64,000 nucleotides of DNA from DAOLCO01 sp964612555 (lineage in GTDB: Bacteria; Bdellovibrionota_C; UBA2361; SZUA-149; DAOLCO01). The notes beneath the pieces were generated by a model, which saw only the letters and a list, made by a program, of their open reading frames with translations, was not told where the DNA came from and did no database searches. Shown piece after piece: positions 5,982-13,532 of this stretch. The stretch lies in NCBI GenBank assembly GCA_964612555.1, contig CAZTBW010000009.1, positions 1-64,000 of the forward strand, read 5' to 3'. Positions within the stretch are counted from its first letter, which is position 1. Each line of letters begins with the position of its first letter. The position numbers and the translations under genes were made by a program.

Positions 5982-8066
5982 GTGAGTAGATTATCCCTTA
6001 CTACCAACATTGCATCTATGAACGCTCAGAGAAATTTTACTCGAGCGAGTAAAGATCTGGAAACCTCTTTTAACAGATTATCGAGTGGGATGAGGATAAA
6101 CCGTGCATCGGATGATGCGGCGGGGCTTTCTGTTTCTTCTCTTCTTAATGCAGACAGGGCAGTACTTGCTCAGGGTATTCGTAACTTGAATGATGGTATC
6201 AGTTATCTGAATATTGCAGAAGGTGCGATTACGGAACTTACTAATATTATGTTTCGTATTCAGGAGATAGCGGAGCAGAGTGCGAATGGGACTTTGAGTA
6301 GTACTCAGAGGAAGCCGCTTCAGGATGAGGTTACCGCTTTACAGAATGAGTATAACCGTATTCTTCATAGTACCAAGTTTAATGAGATGCAGTTATTGAC
6401 GGGGAGTAATACGCTGGTGAATTTGCAGGGAGGGTATGGGGCTGCAGGAGGTTTAGGAGTACAGGTTGGGAATGCACTGTTAAGTGATGCCTTTGGCTTA
6501 CAATCTGCGGGGGAGACTATACGAGTAAGTACTACTAGCAGTGGTGAAGAGGTGCAAGGGGAAAGCTATCTTCATTCTGTGAGTGCAGATGGACGTTTTG
6601 TTGTATTTCAATCAGGCATTAGCAATCTAGTTCCTGGAGTGAGTGGACAGCAGATTTATGTCAAGGATTTACATACAGGAGAGCTGAAATTAGGCAGTAG
6701 TACGGTAAGTGGAGTGCAGGGTAATGGCCAAAGTAATCTTGCCAGTATAAGTGCAGATGGTCGTTATCTTTCGTTCAGGTCAACTTCTACAAACTTGATT
6801 CCTGGGGTAAGTGGAAATCAGATATATGTCAAGGATCTTTATACGGGAGAGCTGAAGTTGGGCAGTAGTACTCAAGATGGAGTTCAGGCGAATATGATAA
6901 GTCACCGCAGTAAGTTTAGCGCTGATGGTCGCTATCTTGTATTTCATTCAGAAGCTACAAATCTTCTTCCTGGAGTAAGTGGCAATCAAGTTTATGTAAA
7001 AGATCTCTATACAGGAGAATTGCGTCTGGGGAGCAGTACTCCGAGTGGGGTACAAGGGAATGGTTCAAGTTACGGAGCTGATTTGAGTGCTGATGGGAGG
7101 TTCCTTGTATTTCAATCAGAGTCAACAAACCTTCTTCCTGGAGTAAGTGGTAATCAGGTTTATATAAAAGATCTTCAAACGGGGGAGTTGAAACTTGTAA
7201 ATAGTACTCAGGAAGGAGTGCAGGGAAATGGAAGTAGTAATTCAGGCAGCCTGAGTGCCGATGGACGTTATGTTGCATTTCTTTCGGGTTCAACAAATCT
7301 TCTCCCTGGAGTAAGTGGAGGACAAGTTTATATAAAAAATCTTGAGACTGGAGAATTAAAGCTTGTGAGCAGTACTCAGGATGGAGTGCAAGGGAATGGA
7401 GGTAATATAAATACCAATGTGAGTGCGGATGGGCGATATGTATCATTTACCTCAGATTCATCTAATTTAATTTCCGGAGTGAGTGGTGTCCAAATGTACA
7501 GAAAAGATTTACTCACTGGAGAGATTGAGCTTGTAAGCAGATCTACGGGAGGTGAGGCTGATGCTAATAATGGAGCAGATATGGACAATATGACGCCATT
7601 TATGTCGGCTGATGGAACGAAAGTTTTTTTTATGAGTGCTTCTGATAATCTTGTAGAAAATGATACAAATATGCTTTTTGGTGATGGGTTCGATGCTTTT
7701 ATGCGTGACATGTCAAAAACTGGGGTTGACGAACTTGCAGGCATGGTCGTTTCGAATCAGGCAAGCGCACGTGTAACCCTCGCGCTTTCAAAGCAACGAC
7801 TTGAAACTTTAAACCTAGCCCGTGCAGGAATCGGCGCCTCTACTTCAAGAATCGACACTGCCATTTCAAACCTTTCCACCATGACTCAAAACTTTGCAAG
7901 TGCAGCGTCTCAAATTACGGATACTGACGTTGCGGAAGAATCTGCAAAACTTGCAGCAGGTAAGATACTGCAAGAAGCCGGCGCTGCTGTGCTTAAACTG
8001 GCAAATCAGCAACCTGAATTGGTGCTTACGTTGTTACAGGATGTTCAGGGAAGCCGTCGTTCTTAA
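5982..8066 (+). CDS. fliC: Flagellin with inserted seven-bladed beta-propeller (1)
   Basis: A 694-residue flagellin starting at GTG. Residues 1-150 are a standard N-terminal D0/D1 region (LTTNIASMNAQRN, SRLSSGMRINRASDDAAGL-type motif, GIRNLNDGISYLNIAEGAI) and 584-694 the C-terminal helix region (STMTQNFASAASQITDTDVA). The usual hypervariable centre is replaced by seven repeats starting at residues 201, 257, 313, 369, 425, 481 and 542, an exact 56-residue period for the first six. Each unit has SADGRY-aliphatic-F, STNLLPGVSG-Q-YVKDL and TGELKLGSSTQDGVQGN, like TolB/PD40 propeller blades. The filament would display propellers on its surface. There is no signal peptide, as expected for export through the flagellar system. 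Confidence 0.93.
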   Translation: MSRLSLTTNIASMNAQRNFTRASKDLETSFNRLSSGMRINRASDDAAGLSVSSLLNADRAVLAQGIRNLNDGISYLNIAEGAITELTNIMFRIQEIAEQSANGTLSSTQRKPLQDEVTALQNEYNRILHSTKFNEMQLLTGSNTLVNLQGGYGAAGGLGVQVGNALLSDAFGLQSAGETIRVSTTSSGEEVQGESYLHSVSADGRFVVFQSGISNLVPGVSGQQIYVKDLHTGELKLGSSTVSGVQGNGQSNLASISADGRYLSFRSTSTNLIPGVSGNQIYVKDLYTGELKLGSSTQDGVQANMISHRSKFSADGRYLVFHSEATNLLPGVSGNQVYVKDLYTGELRLGSSTPSGVQGNGSSYGADLSADGRFLVFQSESTNLLPGVSGNQVYIKDLQTGELKLVNSTQEGVQGNGSSNSGSLSADGRYVAFLSGSTNLLPGVSGGQVYIKNLETGELKLVSSTQDGVQGNGGNINTNVSADGRYVSFTSDSSNLISGVSGVQMYRKDLLTGEIELVSRSTGGEADANNGADMDNMTPFMSADGTKVFFMSASDNLVENDTNMLFGDGFDAFMRDMSKTGVDELAGMVVSNQASARVTLALSKQRLETLNLARAGIGASTSRIDTAISNLSTMTQNFASAASQITDTDVAEESAKLAAGKILQEAGAAVLKLANQQPELVLTLLQDVQGSRRS
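6582..7660 (+). repeat. 168-bp tandem repeats encoding propeller blades (flagellin 1)
   Basis: DNA-level tandem units of 168 bp recur from the SADGRF codons at about 6582 for six regular units; the seventh is diverged and 5 codons out of register. Segments such as the CCTGGAGTAAGTGG core recur almost unchanged in each unit, so unequal crossing-over could change blade number. Confidence 0.85.
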
Positions 8067-8385
8067 TACCCCTAAGTTTGATGTGTGGTTAGGAGGTGTG
8101 AGCTTATTTTGAAATTAATTTTTGATGTAAAGCCGCAAAGTAGATCGGTAAGGTCAGATGGAGAGGGTTATTGCTTTTTCAGGTTTAAATAAGGTTGAGA
8201 TACTTTTTAAGACTCGGAGAGTCTGTGTGTGCCTCCTTTTACTTTTATCGGGTAAATACCTAGGGAGTCACTTTTAAGGACAAAAAACAACACTTTTTAG
8301 GCAAGAAAAATGTAAATATTTACATTTTTCTTAAATATCGCTGTAAGTTATTGATTTTATTGTTGATAGTGTTTTCTTTAAAAAA
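8067..8385. other. Intergenic region between flagellins, with a 30-bp palindrome
   Basis: No gene is supported. The clear feature is a perfect 30-bp AT-rich palindrome at 8303-8332 (AAGAAAAATGTAAAT and its complement), followed by AT-rich sequence. It could end the first flagellin transcript or bind a dimeric protein, although it lies about 240 bp past the stop codon. Confidence 0.6.
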
Positions 8386-8569
8386 CTCTTGAGAAATCCT
8401 TAAGTCTTGTTCTGAAAAGGTCGATTTTTAAGTTGTAAGTGTTTGTTGTGCTTACGGATTTGGAAATTACAGAACCATGGAAATGGTTTTGTACATGGAA
8501 GTATGCAGTACAAGGATGAGTAGTAGTAATTCATTCTTCATTTTATTTTTTCAAAAGGATGCGTGCGTC
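8386..8569 (+). promoter_or_regulatory. Flagellin leader copy 2 with sigma-28-like promoter
   Basis: Duplicate of 5693-5875. TTAAGTCT (8400-8407), 12 bp, GTCGATTT (8420-8427) repeats the promoter-like boxes. The hairpin arms ACAGAACCA (8469-8477) and TGGTTTTGT (8484-8492) are kept although the loop differs (TGGAAA here, CGGAAA in copy 1), which supports a role for the structure. Confidence 0.55.
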
Positions 8570-8593
8570 CTGTGGTGTTTGTGCGCTTTGAGT

Positions 8594-8837
8594 TTGGTAG
8601 TGGCTGCTTGGGAGAGGAATGTTTTTGTCTCTTTTGCTCAAATGGCTCCCTCGGGACGGTTGTTTGTTGATGTATTGAACGGTCTACTTGCCCTCAGTCC
8701 GCTTGAGTTTTTGCAAAAGAGACAAAAACATTCCTCTCCCCCCGTTCGTGCCTTTGATGTTTTGCTTTCAACTATCTTTAATAAAAACGGATTGGGGCTT
8801 GCCCCCCGAAGCACCCTTCCTGGGGCGAAGGGGGGTC
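8594..8837 (+). repeat. 245-bp inverted-arm repeat, copy 2, supplying the flagellin 2 RBS
   Basis: Matches 93-341. Its arms 8610-8637 and 8713-8740 are perfectly complementary over 28 bp. The GC-rich tail ends with GGGGGG (8830-8835), the only ribosome-binding site for the second flagellin (ATG at 8838). The same six G can pair with CCCCCC (8802-8807), so the site is probably hidden inside a hairpin. Confidence 0.85.
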
Positions 8838-10904
8838 ATGAGTAGACTCTCCCTCACTACCAACGTGGCTTCACTAAACGCTCAGAGAAATCTATCTCAG
8901 GCGACTAAGAATCTTGAAACTTCTTTTAGTAGATTGTCAAGTGGCATGAGAATCAATCGTGCATCAGATGATGCAGCGGGGCTTTCTGTTGCTTCTCTTT
9001 TAAGTGCCGATAGGGCAGTTCTTGCCCAGGGTATTCGTAACTTGAATGATGGTATCAGTTATCTGAACATTGCAGAAGGTGCAATTACGGAGCTTACTAA
9101 TATTATGTTTCGCATTCAGGAGATAGCAGAACAGAGTGCTAATGGGACTTTGAGTAGTGCTCAGAGGAAACCACTTCAGGATGAGGTTACGGCTTTGCAG
9201 AGTGAGTATAATCGGATTATTCGTAGTACCAAGTTTAATGACATGCAGTTGCTGACGGGTGCTAATACGTTGGTGAATTTGCAGGGTGGTTATGGGGTGG
9301 TTGGGGGATTAGCGGTGCAAGTTGGGAATGCGCTGGTGAGTGATGCTTTTGGTTTGTATTCAGCGGGAGAGACGGTACGGGTAAACACCAGTAGTAGTGG
9401 TGGGGAGGCGAATGGACAAAGTCATATCATGTCCGTGAGTGTGGATGGTCGTTATGTTGTATTTGGATCAAGTGCCAACAACCTCATTCCTGGAGTAAGT
9501 GGAGGTCAGATTTATGTAAAAGATACCCAGACTGGAGAATTGAGCCTAGGCAGCAGTGCTCAAGATGGTGAACAGGCAAATTCGAGTAATAGTTCGGGTA
9601 AACTGAGTGCAGACGGACGGTATCTTGTGTTTCAATCATTTGCAACAAATCTTCTCTCTGGGATAAGTGGTGGTCATATCTATATAAAAGATCTTCATAC
9701 AGGAGAACTACGACTGGGAAGCAGTACTCAAGACGGAATACAAGGAAATTCGACTAGCCTTTTAGCTAACATAAGTGGTGATGGTCGTTTTGTGTCATTT
9801 ACGTCAACTTCAACAAATCTTATTCCTGGAGTGAGTGGACAGCAGGTTTATGTGAAGGATCTTCAGACAGGTAAGTTATATCTAGGAAGTGGTACTCAAG
9901 GTGATGTGCAGGGGAATGGGAGTAGTAATGAAGCTAGTTTAAGTGCTGATGGACGTTTTATTTCATTTCTGTCATTGTCCACTAACTTTTTTCCTGGAGC
10001 GAGTGGACAACAGGCTTATGTGAAGGATCTCCAGACGGGGGAAGTTAAATTAGTAAGCAGTACAAAGGATGGTGTACAAGGGAATTCAGATAGTGGTGGA
10101 GTGAGCATGAGTGCAGATGGTCGTTTTGTTGTGTTTACCTCATCTTCAACAAATCTTTTTCCTGGAGTGAGTGGTAGCCAAGTTTATATAAAAAACCTTC
10201 AGACAGGAGAATTATATTTAGGAAGTAGCTCTCAAGACGGTGTGCACGGGAATCTAGTCAGCAATCAAGCAAGTATTAGTGCAGATGGGCGGTACGTCTC
10301 ATTTACTTCAAATTCCTCTAACTTTATTCCAGGAATTAGTGGATATCAAGTTTATCGAAAAGATTTGGAGAGTGGAAAAGTTGAACTTGCAAGCAGATCC
10401 ACTAATGGAGAATCAGATGCCAATAATGGAAGTATAGTTACTGTTATGCATAAAAGCAATATTATTTCTCCTGATGGGAACACGGTGTATTTTATCAGTA
10501 CTTCTAATAATTTGGTAGAAGGTGATACCAATGGAGTACTTGGACATGACGTTTTCTCTCGTGATATGTCAAAAACCGGTATCGACGAACTTGCCGGCAT
10601 GGTCGTCTCAAACCAAGCAAGTGCACGCACCACCCTCACTCTTTCAAGACAACGCTTAGAAACCTTAAACCTTGCCCGTGCAGGAATCGGCGCCTCTACT
10701 TCAAGAATCGACACCGCCATTTCAAACCTTTCCACCATGACTCAAAACTTTGCAAGTGCAGCGTCTCAAATTACGGATACTGACGTTGCAGAAGAATCTG
10801 CAAAACTTGCAGCAGGCAAGATACTACAAGAAGCCGGCGCTGCCGTGCTTAAGTTGGCAAACCAGCAACCAGAATTAGTCCTGGCACTGTTAAAAGATAT
10901 ATAA
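8838..10904 (+). CDS. fliC: Flagellin with inserted seven-bladed beta-propeller (2)
   Basis: A 688-residue paralogue of the flagellin at 5982-8066, in the same direction. Flagellin ends are close to identical between the two (residues 1-150 and the last 105), and the propeller units again start at 201, 257, 313, 369, 425 and 481, followed by a seventh diverged unit (SPDGNTVYF). The blade sequences differ far more than the ends. The ATG at 8838 is chosen because it gives the same MSRLSLTTN start as the paralogue; an upstream in-frame extension would read through the 245-bp repeat. A hairpin terminator follows at 10929-10962. Confidence 0.93.
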   Translation: MSRLSLTTNVASLNAQRNLSQATKNLETSFSRLSSGMRINRASDDAAGLSVASLLSADRAVLAQGIRNLNDGISYLNIAEGAITELTNIMFRIQEIAEQSANGTLSSAQRKPLQDEVTALQSEYNRIIRSTKFNDMQLLTGANTLVNLQGGYGVVGGLAVQVGNALVSDAFGLYSAGETVRVNTSSSGGEANGQSHIMSVSVDGRYVVFGSSANNLIPGVSGGQIYVKDTQTGELSLGSSAQDGEQANSSNSSGKLSADGRYLVFQSFATNLLSGISGGHIYIKDLHTGELRLGSSTQDGIQGNSTSLLANISGDGRFVSFTSTSTNLIPGVSGQQVYVKDLQTGKLYLGSGTQGDVQGNGSSNEASLSADGRFISFLSLSTNFFPGASGQQAYVKDLQTGEVKLVSSTKDGVQGNSDSGGVSMSADGRFVVFTSSSTNLFPGVSGSQVYIKNLQTGELYLGSSSQDGVHGNLVSNQASISADGRYVSFTSNSSNFIPGISGYQVYRKDLESGKVELASRSTNGESDANNGSIVTVMHKSNIISPDGNTVYFISTSNNLVEGDTNGVLGHDVFSRDMSKTGIDELAGMVVSNQASARTTLTLSRQRLETLNLARAGIGASTSRIDTAISNLSTMTQNFASAASQITDTDVAEESAKLAAGKILQEAGAAVLKLANQQPELVLALLKDI

Positions 10905-10928
10905 GTGGATAAAAGACACTCAGGGCGC

Positions 10929-10962
10929 AAGCCCCCCCGAAGCACCCGAAGGGGGGGCTTTT
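10929..10962 (+). terminator. Terminator after flagellin 2
   Basis: AAGCCCCCCC (10929-10938) pairs with GGGGGGGCTT (10951-10960) over 10 bp, followed by TT. The 12-nt loop GAAGCACCCGAA contains the same GAAGCACCC motif as the repeats at 304-336, 8802-8835 and 37100-37134. Confidence 0.75.
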
Positions 10963-10981
10963 GAAAGAAGGTAACTGAAAC

Positions 10982-13222
10982 TTATCTCCCGATAAAAGGA
11001 ATGCTGAACTGTCCGTCTTTATGGACTTCGTTTCTTACTACCAGCCCGAAGTTGTTACCTGAATCTACGAGAATAATTCCGTAACTCTCTTTTGGTAATT
11101 GGAGGTCTTCGCTGAGGGAGGTTCTTGGGGCGAGTTTTCTTTGGAACTGGTTTATTGAGTTTCCTGTGTGACCAAAAATGCTTATGAGTGCCGTGATCTC
11201 GGTGTCAGATGAGTTGAAGAGGAATAGGCGGTTTTTTTGACCAAGGAAGCTGTTGAACTCGGTAATCTGGGATTTGCCCGCAGATTGCAAGAGGGGTGGG
11301 GCAAAAGCGTATAAGAGTTCCCCGTGCGTGTTAAAGACGTAGTTTACACTGATTGAACTGACCGGGGAGTCTATGGAAGAAACCTGAGAGATGGCAAGAT
11401 TATCAGAAGAAAGAACCGAAGCATCAAGAAGAGAGTTGTAGATGATACTGTGATGACTCCCTCTTGGAGGAAGAATCAGTTCAGGAGTAGAAAGAAGAGA
11501 TACTCCCGAAGAGTTAAGGTAATTAAAACTGAATTTTCCCGGGGCAGGATTTACATTTACTGTTTCAGTGATGGTGATTTGATTCGGAGGTAACTCGACG
11601 AAGCCGGAAATTGGTTCTATGGTGGCAGGTCGATCGGGAATGGTGAAGGCAGTATAGAAATTGTTACTCTGAGCTCCCGTTCCTTCATACAGGTAGCGAG
11701 TAGTCTCAATGAAATACGAACTGCCAAGAATTGCAGGAGTAAAAATCGCAAGCCCCACTGCATTCTCCCCGAGTATGGCGTGACCCGCATAGTCAAACCT
11801 TCCACCGTTTGGGATATCTACAAGCATCGAGCTTACAAATGCTCCAACCTGATTGTAAAAACTGAGTCTTCCTCTAAGTGCCTGATTGTCTTCCGGGTTG
11901 CCGTCAGTAATGCGTATCCAGTTTGCAACAGTTCCGGTACCTGAGGTTCCCAGTGAATTTGTGTTGAGTGATACACTGCTGATACCCGTTTTTGGATTGA
12001 CAAAAGGATAGTACAGAGAGAAGTCAAATTGCCCAAATTCGGAGAACTGACTGATTGATGATTCGTCATAGCGCAATTTGTATAAAGTGATACCACCACT
12101 CCAGGCACCATCCGTGACCGCGTTTGTGAAAATACACAGTGAACCATAACTGTCCTCCTCCAGCCCCATTTCATTTACGATCAGGTCGAGTTTTACGTTA
12201 GGTGCAACAGTAACTATACGGGTGTCCTTTATTGCACCTGTAAGGTCTCTGTAAATTGCAGTAACCCGTAAGGGTTGAGATTGGTGGTTTGTAATGGTTG
12301 CAATGTTGACCTGAGACAAAAACCCGTTTGCTCCGGCACATGCGGATGGTTTCAGTTTCGGAGTGAAACTCCCGGGGTCACAAGGATTGGTGCCATCTTC
12401 TATCTCTACACAGTTCGGAATGCCGTCGCCATCTTCGTCAAACTCAGGATTATCCAGGTCGCAAAGCCCTGAACAGGTCTCAAGACAATCAATGATGCCG
12501 TTATTGTTCTTGTCTTCATCCGGAATAAGACAACCACATATTCCGGGCTCAGTCTTGTGAGGGCTGTTTGGGCATTGGTCGTTTACAGTTGCAGTAAATA
12601 AAACATTATCTATTCGAACTGAGCTGTCACCGGAAACCGCGTTAAGATTAAAAAGCTCGAAAAAAGGTAATACGAAATTATTGTTAACATTAAAAGTGAT
12701 CTGGAAGCGGAACCAGTCAGGTCCTTTACTGCTGTTACTGAGAAAGCCATTATGAAGGTTAATGCCGTAGTCATCATAATCAAAAAGGGCAAGTGAGCTG
12801 TTAAACTGTAGAGAGTCTACATCAAATATTGCGGCATTGTTTGTAAAGTAAATCGAACTGAAGAAAGTGTCATAGAATGCATTTTGAGGAGAGGTGTTGG
12901 AAATACCGGAGAAGAAATCAAAAGAGAGAGTGTATTCGCCCGGTGTTGTGGCTATGGATTGGTACAGGTGGTTGGATGAGGAGGAGTCGCTTATAAGTGC
13001 TTCCTGATTTTGTACGCTTACACCACCCTGAAAGAGCCATCCGTTCAGTCCGTCCGAGAAGTTGCCATTCTGGGGGCTTGCATGAGCATTTGTACAGATA
13101 AGCAAGGTTATTGTGATCAGGAGAAGCCCAGATTTTAAAAACACTGACTTAGAAAATACAGAGGAGAAGATTTTTGTTAGCGATGGTGAAGAGTAGTAAC
13201 AAGAGGAGTAATAGTAGACCAT
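10982..13222 (-). CDS. Secreted protein with thrombospondin-3-like calcium loops and a four-unit repeat
   Basis: 746 residues. The N-terminus is long and Ser/Tyr-rich before a hydrophobic core (GLLLITITLLICTNAHA, cleavage near residue 49). Residues about 50-210 look like a carbohydrate-binding-type beta-sandwich (NGNFSDGLNGWLFQGGVSV). Asp-rich loops follow (DEDKNNNGIIDCLE, DEDGDGIPNCVE), typical of thrombospondin type 3 calcium sites. The C-terminal 450 residues hold four related units of about 110 residues, each with a strand pattern ending in P-x-x-x-hydrophobic-D/H. The same unit is found four times in the 1224-residue protein at 29065. No anchor or sorting motif is seen. Convergent with flagellin 2; function unknown. 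Confidence 0.8.
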   Translation of the reverse strand: MVYYYSSCYYSSPSLTKIFSSVFSKSVFLKSGLLLITITLLICTNAHASPQNGNFSDGLNGWLFQGGVSVQNQEALISDSSSSNHLYQSIATTPGEYTLSFDFFSGISNTSPQNAFYDTFFSSIYFTNNAAIFDVDSLQFNSSLALFDYDDYGINLHNGFLSNSSKGPDWFRFQITFNVNNNFVLPFFELFNLNAVSGDSSVRIDNVLFTATVNDQCPNSPHKTEPGICGCLIPDEDKNNNGIIDCLETCSGLCDLDNPEFDEDGDGIPNCVEIEDGTNPCDPGSFTPKLKPSACAGANGFLSQVNIATITNHQSQPLRVTAIYRDLTGAIKDTRIVTVAPNVKLDLIVNEMGLEEDSYGSLCIFTNAVTDGAWSGGITLYKLRYDESSISQFSEFGQFDFSLYYPFVNPKTGISSVSLNTNSLGTSGTGTVANWIRITDGNPEDNQALRGRLSFYNQVGAFVSSMLVDIPNGGRFDYAGHAILGENAVGLAIFTPAILGSSYFIETTRYLYEGTGAQSNNFYTAFTIPDRPATIEPISGFVELPPNQITITETVNVNPAPGKFSFNYLNSSGVSLLSTPELILPPRGSHHSIIYNSLLDASVLSSDNLAISQVSSIDSPVSSISVNYVFNTHGELLYAFAPPLLQSAGKSQITEFNSFLGQKNRLFLFNSSDTEITALISIFGHTGNSINQFQRKLAPRTSLSEDLQLPKESYGIILVDSGNNFGLVVRNEVHKDGQFSIPFIGR

Positions 13223-13532
13223 TGGCGTTCCCAGGTTTTTGAGTTTGCGAATACGTGCCCGTACGTCAGTACCACAAATTCAAGCAGTAATACAGGTTCC
13301 GGGAGATTTTTTCAAATTATGGTTAGACTGTATTTTCAGCCGATTATGTAGTTCGATTATGCCATTTTGAATCTAAGGCATTAAAAATGTAAGGAATCGT
13401 GGATTGTAGCTATATTTTCCTCTTCTGTAATTATCATTATTAGTTATGGGGATGAATTGATTTTTCCTGGTGCACCTGCTAGCTTTTCCCCTGATTTTTA
13501 AAATCTTTTTGAACTTGCAGGGTAAACGTCAC
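13223..13532. other. Divergent intergenic region with a possible Fur half-array
   Basis: Carries the 5' ends of two oppositely directed secreted-protein genes. ATTATCATTATT (13430-13441) matches two adjacent hexamers of the GATAAT-type Fur array in reverse, but the third hexamer is not present. A GCCGATTA at about 13341 resembles a sigma-28 -10 box without a good -35. No gene is seen. Confidence 0.3.

Noticed and set aside
6955..7744. Long open frames on the minus strand inside flagellin 1, and similar ones in flagellin 2
   Set aside because: They are opposite-strand shadows of the repetitive coding sequence and their translations have no protein-like features.
8477..8845. Open frame through the second flagellin leader and 245-bp repeat
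   Set aside because: It follows from the repeat sequence; its homologue at 71-286 is broken differently, so no protein is conserved.
13341..13348. GCCGATTA resembling a sigma-28 -10 box before the giant genes
   Set aside because: No TAAA-type -35 at proper spacing; a short match in an AT-rich region.
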